Shown here in pieces: positions 43,090 through 56,600 of a DNA stretch of 64,000 nt (its first letter is position 1; every line of letters starts with the position of its first letter). The DNA is taken from NCBI RefSeq assembly GCF_009905375.1, contig NC_133648.1, positions 90,088,631-90,152,630 of the forward strand. Reading direction: 5' to 3'. The DNA comes from Apium graveolens (taxonomy: Eukaryota; Streptophyta; Magnoliopsida; Apiales; Apiaceae). The notes beneath the pieces were generated by a model. The model did no database searches. It had not been told where the DNA came from and worked only from the letters and a program-made list of their open reading frames with translations. The position numbers were made by a program, and so were the translations under genes.

Positions 43090-46000
43090 TGTAATAACCC
43101 CAAAATTTTGAACTTTCTTGTAACCCTTATGAATAGTGTTTTGCTGATTATGCTGAATAAAGAAACTTTTCTTGCCACACTATGTAGGGGTTCTTTGATT
43201 GATATTCTGAGATTTTATTAGTACTTTATATGGTATATAAGTGTATGTAAAGATCGTCAGAATCCAATTCCGAACACTTTGATTTTTCCCGGAAATCCAC
43301 TAGATATGGAAAAAATTGAGTATAAGGTAACAGGATAAAAAGGATTTAAATTAAAGGATTTTAAGAGAGGATCATAAAAGGATTATAATATATTGAGAAA
43401 GGTTAAGGAAACCCCAGTAATAAGATCCCGGGTATGATCCCTCAAACGATAAACGAAAACGAAAGTTAAGCGAACCGTATAACAGATCAGCGGTCATTAG
43501 GCAAACAATTAGGAAGTTAATCAAGGAGGTTAGGGATGATGAGGTCATCCAACCAATAAGAAGGGGGCAAGTAAGGGATGATGACATCACAAAGTGACAT
43601 AAGCATGACATAGGAGGGAAAGAGGTGTGGATGAATGATAACCACACAAAGTTCAATGTTAGAAAGGTAATTAACCAAAAAAAAACAAAACAAAAACAAC
43701 CAAGCTAGGCAAAACAAATCAAAAAACACAAAATCATTTCATTCTTCAACCTTGCTCTCGGCTTTTCTCCATTTCAAGAAGCAAAATTTTCAAAATTCAA
43801 GTTCCAAGCTTCCTAAATTGGTAAGTTAATTATCTAGTACTCCTTATGCATAGATATGGCTATCCTATGAGTTTAAGCCTCCAATTCATTCTCAATCTTC
43901 TCCAAGAAATCAATGAAGAAGACAATGAATAGTGATTTCAAGGTTTTTAACTTGATTTTTCTTGTTTTTCCTTTAAGATCCAAGCATCTCTAAGACATCT
44001 CAAGGCTTCTTAAGGCTTCCTAGCTACTCCAACCACTTCAAGGAAGGTATAACATCTCCAAACCCTAGCTTTATTTGTATATTAGGATGATTTTGATAGT
44101 TATGGTAAAGAGTAGCTTGATGCTTGTTGGTTTAGAGTTTGGGTTGGAATGGTAGTGAATTGAATGTTGGAATCTTATGGTTTGGTTAAAGGACTTAAGT
44201 ATAGTTTAAATTCAAGTTTAAGAATAAGTATAATTGTTAATATTGAGTTGATTGGGGCTGTTATGATGTAGTGTGGATGGATGTTGGTTGTATGAATGAA
44301 TTGGGATTGATTGGTGATTGAATTGGAATGGTATAAAATTGGGAAATCGCGTAAACATAGCCGTCGTAATGTCCGATTTAATTTAGACTGCTTTTGTTCA
44401 TAACATTAGGACCCGAGAACTCCCTGATAGGTTTTGACCATTGCCATGTTTAGATAGTTCATGTTACGAGCTTCGTTTTGATATGTAGTTCATTTGATTC
44501 CGATGTACGGTTTAGGAGAAACGGCCGTTTTAAGTAACGACGTTTCGCGAACGAATCATTACCCCTCACCTTACTTTGAAACCTGGTTAAGGACCTTAAA
44601 TGACTAATTGGGGTATGAAACATTTATGCAAAGTGTATTAGGCAGTTGGTAAGGTACTCACGAAAGAATCGCCTTAAAACCCTTAATGGTTAATTTATTA
44701 AAAATGGTTGAGACGAGGGTACTCGAGCGATTTAAGAGAATCAGTAAGCGCAAAGCGAGCGTTAGAGTCTAAATTGGTTAAAGTATAGATTTATAAGTGA
44801 CTTTGGTTTAATTCCAACTTAAATGTTGTTTATAGGTTACCAGACTCGTCCCAAGCCATTTGTAACCCCCAGTCGCTCAGGCAAGTTTTCTACCCGTATA
44901 ACTGTTGTTGTGATGTATATGTGTATATGCATGATCTTGTGATAAATGCATATTTGTTATTAGCAAATTCTTGTGATATATTGGAGCATGTGATATGGTA
45001 TATATGCATGCCTGTTTCGTATTCTTGATGTATATATCTGTTGGTTCAAATGCTTATTAGTTGCATAATACCTATGCTAGAGATAAGCAGTAGTTGCGTA
45101 TACCCTGAGTACAGGGGACCCAAAGGTGAACCCTTTTCTAAAACCGGGAGTAGATGTTCCCGAGAATATGATATATATATATATATATTTATATATATAT
45201 TATGGTTTTTAAAAACTATTAATCGAATAAGGTTTATTCGATAACTTTATATTATTTAATGAATATTACTTGAATATTCATTCGAGGACTTATGACTCAG
45301 TTTATATTATTTAATGAATATTAATTGAATATTTATTTGAGGTCCTATGACTCCGATTATTTACTAAATAATATTCTTTATTTTATTAAAGAATAATGTT
45401 TCGATAATCAAACATATTTTCGATTATTCAAATAAAGATAGTACTTTCGTATAAGTATATCTTTGGTTATTTATTATTCATTTCAAGTATAAGTTTTAAA
45501 ACTTTTACTTCAATTATTTTTATAAGGATTATCCTTATGGGAATATTATTAAATGATAATATTCATATATTTTTTTAATATATTGGGACTGATTTACTTC
45601 ATTAAATCAGCATTACTCCAAACACTCTTTAAAGTGTTTTCGAGTCTTCAAAATAATTTTTAAAAGTTAGAGCGGATCCCAAAACTCATTTTTATATTTA
45701 AGATCTTCCTTTTAAAGGGGATTTAAATACTCGCTCAAAACCTGAGGGATCCGGCTCTGTGGTGTATTTTATATTCGCAACGAGGTTGCTGTTTTGGTAA
45801 ATGAATTGATTACTTACCCAACGTTCGGGAAGTAAGTCCATCTATTGAGTCGGCATAAGCAACATGGGCTCAGTGGGTGTCCATGAAAGTGTAAGTGGCT
45901 CAGTGGGAGTCCATCAAATGCGTAAGTGGCTGAGTGGCAGTCCAGCATAAGGTCCTATTGCGGCCAGGGTGATGACCAGTGGGGAATTCGTCCATCTACT

Positions 46001-47135
46001 AGTAGAAAATGTTACTTATTGGTATCTTTGCCTGATCAGCAAGATATCAGGTTTATGCCAAGGTTTTCTCCTTTCCAAATTCATTGGATATTACAACTCT
46101 ATTTATAATTTTCATAACAGAGGTTTTCAAGGAGTGTATGAAATATATATATATAGGTGTGTATATATATATATCAGGACTTAATGAAGTATCTCGTAAC
46201 TTCATTATTTATAATGATATTTCAAAGATTGAATCTATTCAAGTCTTATCTTGTAGTCTCATCAGTGTGATGAACTTTTAAAAGTGATTATAACTTGAAT
46301 GGTGGTAGTTCAAGTAGTATTTGGAAAAGATATAAGTATATTGGAGTATCTTGTAACTTCATCTTTTAAACTTATATCTAGTTAATGATTGTCTTATGCA
46401 TGACAAAGGTTTCAGAAAAATGTTGAGACAAGGTTAGATATATGAGATCACCTTGCAACAATATTTTTATACAGTTATAAACTGGAACTCTGTGGATGTT
46501 ATACATGTCAGAGGATTTCTAATATTGTGAAAAGTATATATATATGTATATATATATATATTGAATATTTTGCGACTTGGTCGCGTTAAGATATCAGCTT
46601 GGTTCATTTCTTTTGACCAAGACTTTCATGAGTACTATGAGAATGCTCATATATTGTTAATCATTATACATATTATTTTGGTGGGCTTGTTGCTCACCCT
46701 TGCTTTCTTCTTTCATCACACAACAACAGATAGAAAAGATGAACAAGACCAAGCTTCCAATTCGCAAGCGGTTAGAAAATGTTCCGCAGTTTTCTGGAAG
46801 CGTTGATGCCGCCGTAGCTGAGGTAGGAGCTACCAATAGGATAGGTTTTCAACTATTGATGAACCAGACTTATGTATAATATGAATTGCAATAATGGCAA
46901 GGAATATGTAAATTATTCAGAAACCCCTTTTGAGGTGAAATGGTTTATAATTGTGGAATAAAATGACTTGTGTTCTTTTTGGTTTTCATCTCTGAGACTA
47001 TAACTTGTGGTGTGTGTATGTATATTGTGGGGTCACAGTACGCAACAATTGGTTGATTAATAAGGTTAAGTATTATTAAGGGAAATGGAACTCGTGACAA
47101 CCCGAATTCTCGACCCCAGATTTCGGGGTGTTACA
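43090..47135 (+). mobile_element. Solo LTR of the gypsy A/C family inside the gypsy C LTR
   Basis: A complete 4046-bp LTR, TGTAATAACCCC...GGGGTGTTACA, inserted at a point where the host LTR reads ataagcagtagttgcg. Flanks are gcagt (43085-43089) and gtagt (47136-47140), a 5-bp duplication with one change. No PBS or internal region follows it, so the element recombined to a solo LTR. It contains the same TA-runs and GC-rich subrepeats as the host LTR. Confidence 0.85.
47101..47127 (+). other. Terminal hairpin of the solo LTR
   Basis: CCCGAATTCT (47101-47110) pairs with AGATTTCGGG (47118-47127) with one mismatch; loop CGACCCC. Same place as the gypsy A hairpin, different stem. Confidence 0.6.
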
Positions 47136-47215
47136 GTAGTAGTTGCGTATACCCTTAGTATAGGGGACCCAAAGATGAACATTTTTTAAACCGGGAGTCG
47201 ATGTTCCCGAGTATA

Positions 47216-47249
<34 letters not shown>

Positions 47250-49187
47250 AGATATAATTTTCAAAACTATTAATCGAATAAGGTTTATTCGATAACTTTA
47301 TTTTATTTAATGAATATTATTTTGAATATTCATTTGAGGACTTATGACTCCACTTATTTTATTTAATGAATATTATTTTTAATATTCATTCGAGGACTTA
47401 TGACTCCGCTTATTTTATTAAATAATATTCTTTATTTGATTAAAGAATAATGTTTCGATAATCAAACTTATTTTCGATTATTCAAATAAAGATCGTACTT
47501 TCGTATAAGTATGTCTTTGGTTATTTATTATTCATTTCAAGTATGAGTTGTAAAACTTCTACTTCAATTATTTTTATAAAGATTATCCTTTATGGGAATA
47601 TTATTTAAGTAATAATATTCAGATATTTTCTCCAACATATCGGGACTGATTTATTTTATTAAATCAGCGTTACTCTAAACATTCTTTAAAATGTTTTCGA
47701 GTCTTCAAAATGATTTTTAAAAGTTAGAGCGGATCCCAAAACTCATTTTTAGATTTAAGATCTTCCTTTCGAAGGGGATTTAAATACTCGCTCAAAACCT
47801 GAGGGATCCGGCTCTGTGGTGTATTTTATATTCACAACGAGCTTGCTGTTTTGAGAAAACATTTTGATTACTTGCCCAACGTTCGGGAAGTAAGTCCATC
47901 TATTTGAGTCGGCATAAGCAACATGGGCTCAGTGGGCGTCCATGAAAGTGTAAGTGGCTCAGTGGGAGTCCATAAATGCGTAAGTGGCTGAGTAGCAGTC
48001 CAACATAGTCCTAATGCGGCCAGGGTGATGACCAGTGGGGAATTCGTCCATCTACTAGTAGAAAATGTTACTTATTGGTATCTTTCCTGATCAGCAAGAT
48101 ATGAGGTTTATGCCAAGGTTTTCTTCTTTCCAAATTCATTGGATATTATAACTCTGTTTATACTTTTCATAACAGAGGTTTCCAAGAAAAGTATGAGATA
48201 TATATATAGGTGTATATATATATATCGGGACTTAATGAAGTATCTCGTAACTTCATTTATTTTGAATGATATTTGAAAGATTGAATCTATTCAAATCTTA
48301 TCTTTTAGTCTCATCTATGTGATGAACTTTTGAAACTGATTATACCTTGAACGGTGGTAGTTCAAGTAATATTCGGAAAAGATATAAGTATATTGGAGTA
48401 TCTCGTAACTTCACCTTTTCAACTTATATCTGGTTAATGATTATCTTATGTATGACAAAGATTTTCAGAAAAACGTTGAGACAAGGTTAGATATATGAGA
48501 TCACCTTGCAACGATATTTTTTATACAGTTATAAACTAGAACTCTGTGTATATTATACATGGCCGAGGATTTCAAGATTTTGAAAAGTATACATACATAT
48601 ATACTAAATATTTTGTGACTTGGTCGCATTAAGAGGTCAAACTTGGTTCATTTCTTCTTAACCAAGACTTTCATGAGTACTATGAGAATGCTCACATATT
48701 GTTAATTATTATACATATTATTTTGGTGGGCTTGTTGCTCACCCTTGCTTTCTTATTTCATCACACAACAACAGATAAAAAAGATGAACATGACCAAGCT
48801 TCCAATTCGCAAGTGGTTAGGAAACGTTCCGCAGTTTTCTGAAAGTGTTGATGCCGTGTAGCTGAGGTAGGATTACCAATAGGCTAGGCTTCCAACTTTT
48901 TGATGCGCCAGACTTATGTATCTATATGAATTGTAATAATGGCAAGGGATATGTAAATTATTTAGAAACCCTTTTAAGGTGTAATGGTTTATAATTGTGG
49001 AATAAAATGACTTGTGTTATTTTTGGATATTCATCTCTGAGACTATAACTTGTGGTGTGTGTGTATATTGTGGGGTCATAGTACGCAGTAGTTGGTTGAT
49101 TATTAAGATTAAGTATTATTAAGGGAATTAAGGGAAATGGAACTCGTGACAACCCGGATCCCCGACCCCGAATTTGGGGGTGTTACA
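47136..49187 (+). mobile_element. Gypsy C 5' LTR, second part
   Basis: Continues the host LTR from GTAGTAGTTGCG to the terminal GGGGGTGTTACA at 49187, directly before the PBS. It contains AGTGGCTCAGTGGGAGTCCA subrepeats (47920-48010) and a terminal hairpin (49153-49178). Confidence 0.88.
49153..49178 (+). other. Terminal hairpin of the gypsy C LTR
   Basis: CCCGGATCC (49153-49161) pairs with GAATTTGGG (49170-49178) using two G.U pairs and one mismatch; loop CCGACCCC. Confidence 0.5.
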
Positions 49188-49191
49188 GAAA

Positions 49192-49203
49192 TGGTATCAG
49201 AGC
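49192..49203 (+). other. Gypsy C primer-binding site
   Basis: TGGTATCAGAGC four bases after the LTR end; complement of initiator Met tRNA. Confidence 0.92.
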
Positions 49204-49436
49204 TAAGCGTTATAAACCTCAGAGATGATGCGACGTTAAGATAAAAAGTTCACTAAGATAATAAGATTTCTTGCCAAGTTCATAGTCACACTACCTAACG
49301 TAGTACTGACAGTTAAAACCCTTATGGGAACCCTTATAAATATCGTGACAGAAGCGTAGTTCATTATCGTATATGGTAGTGGGACTCCGAACCCTGAAGT
49401 TCAAAAGCAATAATATGATGATGTTTTTCTATATAT

Positions 49437-49581
49437 TGGGGATCAGATTGTGGATCCAATAGAGCGTCCTAACGAGGGACTGGATGATGTTCATATTGAG
49501 GATGTAGCGGTTGAGGATGTTTTCCAAGAAGGGATTGTTGCTGAGGAGGATCCCGTGGAGGATCCTGACAAGAATGAATAA
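49437..49581 (+). pseudogene. Gypsy C leader ORF remnant, acidic
   Basis: An open frame of about 48 codons ending in TAA, rich in Asp, Glu and Val (GLDDVHIEDVAVEDVF, VAEEDPVEDPDKNE). It lies between PBS and gag, as do the leader ORFs of gypsy A and B. It lacks a convincing ATG and has no known domain. Confidence 0.45.
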
Positions 49582-49639
49582 AGGACCACTGAGGAATTGA
49601 TAACCATGGTTAGAGCGACTACCAGAGGTAGGATTGGAC

Positions 49640-50480
49640 GGTCACTACCGGAGGTTCGTTCAAGTTTGTAAAGATAGTAGCCCCTTTAACGCGGCTTACT
49701 CGTAAGACCGAGAAGTTCGAATGGACAGAGAAATGCGAGAACAGCTTTTAAGAACTGAAGCAGAGGTTTGTGACGGCTTCTATGTTGCCGTTGCCGGATG
49801 AAAAAGGAGATTTTGTGATTTGTAGTGACGTTTCGCATAAGGAATTAGGGTGCTTCTTATACAGCACAGCATGGTAATCGCGTACACGTCAAGACAATTA
49901 AGGGAATATAAAATTCGATATCCCCACCCATGAGCTTGGGCTCGTGGCAATAGTTTTGCCCTAAAGATTGGAGGCACTACTTGTATGGAGAGAAGTGCGA
50001 GATTTACACAAGCCATAAGTGCTCTAGTGCATTTTCACGCAGAAAGAGCTCAACATGCGCAAGAGGAGGTGGTTAGAGCTAATTAAGGATTATGATTATG
50101 AGATTCTTTATCATCCAGGGAAAGCCAATATGGTGTCTAATTCCTTAGTAGAAAGGAGAGACTCAAGATGGTAATGTCTTTGGGAGAGTTGATAAGAGAT
50201 TTCGAGAAAATGGAAATAGAAGTGAAGGTAACCGGAGCCGGTACCGAAAAGCTATTTGAGATTGTAATGCAGCCTGAATTATTGGAAAAGAAAATCATAT
50301 TGTGCCAAGAAAAAGTGATGAATGAAGGCAGAGAGCCAATGAATGGAGAAGAGATTAATACCGAGAAAGATGATAAGGCAATAATGAGGTAATCCTACAG
50401 AATTTTGGTTCCAAACGTTCAAGAGCTTAAGGACGAGATCTTAGATGAAAGCCATAGTTCGAGGAATAAGATTTTGGGCA
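49640..50480 (+). pseudogene. pol: Displaced RNase H/integrase fragment in gypsy C leader
   Basis: Reads, with stops and shifts, the end of RT to the integrase zinc domain of the same family: [56 protein letters not shown]. The open frame 50168-50392 ([19 protein letters not shown]) follows, closely matching gypsy A, then [16 protein letters not shown]. It lies before gag, and a second, more decayed RNase H/integrase occurs in the right order at 52440-53295. So this is an extra copy, from an insertion or rearrangement. Confidence 0.75.
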
Positions 50481-50734
50481 AACCCTGAGTGTGATAGTCA
50501 GGGAGGTCTCCATCAAGAAAGAAAGAACCCATAACATAATGGAAAACAAGGATTTTAACGTATAAGATAACCCTGATTATGGGAGAAGGATGAAACATTT
50601 TATACTGAGAAAACAGAAGTCGAGCAAGATAGGAAGAACCAGGATGGTACTCCTATGGGACAATTCATGGACCTGCAAAAACAAAAATTATACTTTTATT
50701 CCCGAACACCACCCTGAGGAAACAATACGGTGGG

Positions 50735-51120
50735 AAATTCTTTCAGGACCTTTAAGTCACTAAGCTCTCAGAGTTCCAAGGAACAAGCTGACCTAGCCGA
50801 GGCAAGAGCCCGGCCAAAGGAAATAGAGGACTGATTTTATATTCTAAATGATTGATGAAGCGCAAAAGACTGTTTTTGTCACTTACCTTCCTAAGAGAGA
50901 GGCCACCCGCTGGTAAAAGGCGAAGAAAGACACGGGGCTAGAGGTTATAATAAACCGATTAAAGTTCAGTCAATTATTTTCGGGAAAGTACTTCCCAAGG
51001 TTATAGAGATAGTGTAAAAGCTTTAGAGCCTGAACAAAGGCGGACGAGTATGATGAGTTATGAATCTAAGTTGTAAAAGTTGGTAAGATTCGTCCTGAGG
51101 ACACGAATCCCAGAATGACT
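50735..51120 (+). pseudogene. gag: Gypsy C gag remnant
   Basis: With many stops the translation still tracks gypsy A gag: FKSLSSQSSKEQADLAEARA, SAKDCFCHLPS, GYNKPIKVQSIIFGKVLPKV. No start or zinc knuckle survives that I can see. Confidence 0.6.
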
Positions 51121-51824
51121 TGATGTTTGAAGTAAATGATTAGTGGGTTCATGAAATGATTGTAAGAGAAAGGAAAATAAAAAGAAACTGAAGTGGAAAG
51201 GAATATAAAGGCAATAGAGTTTGAGGTATGATAAGGGAGTTGGGTATGAGGAAACCCTAAAGACTCGTAACAATAGAAATAGAAAAGTATGTAATCATCA
51301 GGATGAGGGTGATTCACCATGAGTTAAAGTTGATGGTTGAAGGAATAAGAGATATATATATATATTGTACCCCGTTTAAGTTGAGAGTATTCGATGAAAC
51401 TTTGAGATAGATCGATGGATTAAGGAAACACAGATGGACTGGGGAGACATGAAAGCAAGAAATTAGGAAATTGGATGAAGGAAATGACCTTTAAGAAGGT
51501 GAAGTGTATGTAAGACATATGACTAGATACCTAGAAAAGGAGACGCCAGGTATAAAAGATATCCCAACATTGAGATGACTGTTGAGATAAATAAAGAGGT
51601 AAATGAGTAGTTAGAACTAAAAAGTTCACGTTGAACATGACCAATATCTTTTAGAACATCCCTGTTATCATTACTAAATCAGGTAATAAAAGCGGATAAT
51701 CATTGTTATCTTTTGGAGGCCATATTGATTGACCTCATTTTGAATAAGGATACTATTGTGAAATTTGGTATAGACTATCGAGATGGGAATGATTAAATAA
51801 GATAATCTATCAAGGATATATGAC
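51121..51824 (+). other. Decayed gypsy C internal sequence
   Basis: Lies where the gag end and protease should be. I find no readable motif; AT-rich with many stops, and a short TA run near 51352. Confidence 0.45.
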
Positions 51825-53295
51825 TTGATTTATCCATGGAAGGATGCATGTACCTTTTTAAAGGTGGAATTAAGGATAGAACCTCGGTAAATTAAAATGA
51901 ATCCAAGGGGAATGCATAAAGGTTGGCATTTCACCCTTAATAGGGATAGTATGAGTTTTGACAGTATGAATTGGAAAGGATTAAGGTAACAAATTTTCAG
52001 AAGTATATAGAAAATGATTCTGGTATTAGTAAATGGTATCTTGATATGCCCTGTGCCTAGGGTGTACCTGATAAAGGATTTAATGATAACCTTAGAGGTT
52101 TTACAAGGAGAAAGGTAATATTCAAAGTTCTCAAGAATAGAAATTTTTGATGAAGGAAATATGACATAATTATAATAATGCCAGGTGGGGCACGTGTTGA
52201 ACCATAAGAAAGTATAGATCGACCCAATGAGGGTCGGGATTGGTGAAAACAAGAAGGACCCAAGATAAGAGACGTCCTAAGTATGATCGAGAGTCAGTCG
52301 TGACAATGTTCATATCTAAAGACTAAGGCAATGACTTACGGAAAAATGGTGAATTTTTTTTTCTTTCTCACCAGGACTTAAGAAAAGCATTTTCACATAA
52401 GCAGTGATTGAAATGAGGTAGAAAATTTAGTTGGAGGTGGTTAAAATGACATTGATTGTAAGGAAATTTTACTATCAGGAAAGGCCAAAGAGGTGGCCGA
52501 CACTTTAAGTGTAAGAGGACAATTATAAGCGCTCGTGCTAGAGGAATACAGTAATGATGGTTAAAGCCGTGAAGGTGGTATTATGGTGTGAAAGATTGAC
52601 ATTCCTTATAATTATTGTGCGATACTCAACCATAATAGTAGTTTTGTAAAGATTTAATTCACGTTATCGCTGTGAGCGGGCTACAAATCTTAGAAGGTCC
52701 CATCTTGAGATAAACCAGGACCATGTTATGAAAGGACTAAATAAACCTTTGAGCTTCATATCTTCTAATAAAGAAATATGGTTAACAATGGTATTAGCCT
52801 GCTATCGTTGCTTTTATTGAAACTCTTCATATCCTACTATGTACGTCAGGATCAGGAGTGTTCTTCATGAATCATGAATGGTGATTATGTTACCTCCCTA
52901 GAAGGATTCGATACGAGATGTATGGACTCTGTATGGTTAGCTATTAAGACTTCATGGAAAACGAATGACTACAGTAGGTCAACGGTGGGCCATAGTAATG
53001 CAGGAATGATTCTGCGAGTAATGAGCCGATTACTTACAACCGTGAGAGTTGTATTGAAATGGATGTTGAGAGTGAGTACCACTAATCGGGTCGTGGTGGT
53101 GTATAAGTTATCATTGATAGGCTAATTAAGTCGATTATCTACCTATTGAATACTTATTCCTTCTTATTAATAGAGAGTCGTATTACTATACGAGGAAGGT
53201 TGCGGTGCAAGCATATAATTCTAGTAACAATGATGTCTAGAATGAGATCCCAGATTCAATTTTCGATGTCGAGGGAGTTTCAAAGGTGATTGTGT
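51825..53295 (+). pseudogene. pol: Gypsy C RT, RNase H and integrase remnant
   Basis: RT traces: KDACTFLKVELRIEPR (against [16 protein letters not shown]) near 51840, VLVNGILICP in place of the catalytic FIDDILIYS near 52020, VGHVLNHKKV near 52190. RNase H trace: CKEILLSGKAKEVADTLS near 52455. Integrase trace: VIIDRLIKSIIYL near 53105 and IQFSMSREFQ near 53255. Catalytic residues are gone. The order RT-RH-IN is as expected for gypsy. Confidence 0.6.
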
Positions 53296-53686
53296 ATAAG
53301 CTCGAGCAAGAGCATGAGTTCATAGAATGATGGACAGAATAGCAAAAATATTTAAGCAGGTGAAATGCGATGCTATAATACTTGATGTTGATATATATAC
53401 GTATACGTTTTGTTCTCCTATGACAAACCTCTATAGTTCAGAGGTATATTCCAAGCCAGATATTTTATGGCAGTATTTTTTTCATATATACAATTCTCTT
53501 CAGTTCGTTCTTTTCTCTTCTTTTCATTTCATGTAAGCTGAGAAGAACAACCCTTCCAGAAGGGGAGGTATTGCCGAATGACTATCTATCTGTAAGATAG
53601 AAGCCTAGTAGGATACCACATTTTGTTTAATTTCTTGTCAAGTACTAAAGGCTGGCCACCTTTTGTACTAACTATGCAATAGAACA
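53296..53686 (+). other. Gypsy C 3' internal tail
   Basis: No coding motif. It contains CCAGAAGGGGAGGTATTG near 53555, which could be a decayed polypurine/3' region. It ends at the gypsy B insertion; gaaca (53682-53686) is the expected duplication of that insertion. Confidence 0.45.
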
Positions 53687-56600
53687 TGTCACACCCCCAA
53701 CTTAAACAGCAAAATAAATATAGCTATTACATCATTTTAATGAAGAATACACAACCAAAATCCAAGATCTTACAGTTTAGGGTTTGGAACAGCCCAACAC
53801 TACCAACTATTACATCTGATTTAAAATACCGAGTCCTCACACAACTATTATTACTTATTCTACCTGAGCTCGAACATAAGCATCAACATCACAGGTCTTA
53901 CGGGCAGTCTGCTTGAATCTAACCATAACTGCTAGCTGTAATATCAGGGTAAAGCAAGAAGTGAGCCAAATGCTCAACAATTGCTAACAGTACGACACAA
54001 AACATAAATTGAGATATACTTTTAAGAATGATAATGGAAAGACATAACCATAGGTAACGAGAGATAAAAACTATGTGAGATGGCATCATTTTGCTTGCAT
54101 CAAAACACTTTAAAATCATGTCTTAATCAAAATCATTTTATGACGCTACGGATTACAGCCGATGATCAGCCGCGAAGTAATCCCGAACCTCGCTGGGTTC
54201 TAAAACATTATTGGGAATCCCTAGGCAACTTTTAAGCCTAATATAAGTGCGGAAAGGACTCGCGTCTCAGTCCAGATCCACCATTCAAAGAAAACATTTA
54301 TCCCCCTTGGGACTGAAAAACCCTCATTTTATTTATTTCAAAAACTGATGCCGAATTATGACAAAATCTCTTTTTGCAGTAAACATTTTTTTTTATCAAA
54401 GGATTATAGATCAACTCGAACCGTGGGAAATATGGTACTAAATCTTAGGGCCATGATTCACAAAACTTTACTCTATTAGGGTAACCAAAAGGTTTTCATA
54501 TGTCAGAACTTGGACAGGAAAATATGGTGAGTCTTATGGATAATATGAAGGGGTAATGCCAAACTGGGCTTAAAGCAATGGTTTCTCGTCAAGGTACAGG
54601 TGTTGAATCATTAAGAAGATAAGCTTCACGAATAATATGGGTGTTAAGGTAATGATCTCTAGCTCAGGATGTATATATATATATATCAGAATTGTCAAGC
54701 TTTAGGATAGGAAAGAGGGTATCAATCAATGAGGAATCATGTGGGTAAGTTTCTGATTATCAGAGTTCAAGGTAAGGTTCTATAGGGGTTCAAGTATCAG
54801 GATGAAATATAATTACTTAGGAATCATCAGCATGTTAATCAAGAGGATCAATCAAGTGATATAAGAACTCTTCATTTTATCATGGCATTTAACTATCATG
54901 AAAAGACTTTTGATCTACTTGCATTACATACTCAAGGGTTCATGGCATTTCTATATAATTCAAAGATAAACGAAAGATACGCTTGATTTAAACATATCAA
55001 AATGACTCAGGATAGTTGCATCAATATATAAGAACTATTTGTAGTAAATACGAAGGTCAAGTTGAATCACTTGCCTTGAGATAGGCTGGTCTGGTCTGAC
55101 TGGTAGGAGCAACTGGAGCTTCACTCGACTTTTATGGCAAGTTTTCCCTCGTCTCGAGATCCTACATAAATAATAATAATCCTCATTATAATATATTCTC
55201 ACCAACTTAACCTATTTACAACTCAAAATTAAACACGGATGGCACTTAGGCCTATATGCACTTAATTTATATTCACCTTTAAATTATAATTGCACACACA
55301 TAGCCACATATTCACATATCATACATTAACACCAAATAACACCATATATACCATAATGCAACACTAGGCTTGGATGATCTCGACTCACAACTTAAGTCAC
55401 TTGGTCGCTAAACTAGACAAGGTCTTCAAATTTCGGCTTCCTAACTCGATGTGCCTTTCCTAAATTATCCAAAACCTATTGACCCTCACTTGTGCCTTTT
55501 GCTCTAATGACCTTATACTATCTTACAAATATGGTGGTCGACCTAATACTCACTTCTAAGTGTTCTAAAACTATGTGATAAGTGATAGTGCTCACTGGTG
55601 CAAATTTCAGAATGACAACTATGGTTTCTTGAGTACATTAGACACTCTTAAACTACAAGTTTTCCTTCAAAACTTTTACACAAGACTCTCCTGACCTAAG
55701 GGAATCTCACAAACTTGATGTGGCTCAAGGGCCTGGCTTGGGCCTTCTTGGGCCTAAGTTAAAAGTCCAAGGTTCCCCTGTTTTTCTGGGCAGAAAATGC
55801 CCTGACTTGAATTAACTTGTGACACATGGTTCTAGCTCATATCCTATGAACTATTGTTGGAAAAACTTCTCTGACATACCCTCTAACTAAGGCCCAATTG
55901 GGCCTAATGAGGGCCTACCCATGACATGGTCAAATCTCCCTATTTCTAAGTTGCAACAAAACTGTCCCATGCTGGACAGATTTTGTGATTCAACTTGTGC
56001 ACCTAATCATATGACATGCAAACCTCCAACCAACTCCTAAAACCTTTTATATACTCCCAATACTAACTTCTGGTAGCTTGGTCCTCAAAGTGCACACCAA
56101 TGACATGGTCAAAACTTACTCTAAATCTCAGGGTGCTATACTGATTTTTCTGTAGAAACTATAACCCTCATTTTCCAAGGTTTTGACTTGACAAACTCAA
56201 CTAACAACAACTCAATACTTAAACCATGTCTTATACATGGTGATCTACTGAAATAACTCCCTTATTCTCAAAATAAACTTGGGTGAGATCATCCATGCCC
56301 AAAAACAACAACATGCAACCAAAAATATAACATGCAACTCATGGAAAGCACATAACAAGATTTCGGCTAGGCATAAAGTTTTAAATGCTTGCAAAATCGA
56401 CTTGCACCTAATACTCATCCGTAATAATCATGAAATATAACTTCTTTTAATTATTAACAAGAAATTTATCATGGAAACAATCTATTTTAAGCGCACATAT
56501 TTCGAATTTATAGATTTTTAAACATAACTACATGATTTCAAAAAGAGTAGCATGCAAAACATAGTTGATCATCATTTTAATGTCTTAAAACTAACATGCA

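Larger units (their letters stand above)
41142..53686 (+). mobile_element. Gypsy C: old gypsy A-family element, plus strand, interrupted by gypsy B
   Basis: 5' LTR in two parts (41142-43089 and 47136-49187) around a solo LTR, PBS 49192-49203, leader ORF, a displaced RNase H/integrase piece, then strongly decayed gag, RT, RNase H and integrase up to about 53295 and a tail to 53686. The left flank gttca (41137-41141) is the expected duplication. LTR and protein pieces match gypsy A, so it is an older, more decayed member of that family. Its 3' LTR lies beyond gypsy B. Confidence 0.85.

Noticed and set aside
45099..49187. Simple 2-kb tandem duplication in the gypsy C LTR
   Set aside because: LTR ends and a 5-bp duplication at the joints fit a nested solo LTR better.
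52874..53125. Plus-strand 83-aa frame in gypsy C
   Set aside because: Part of the decayed pol; its end overlaps the integrase trace in another frame. Not a separate gene.
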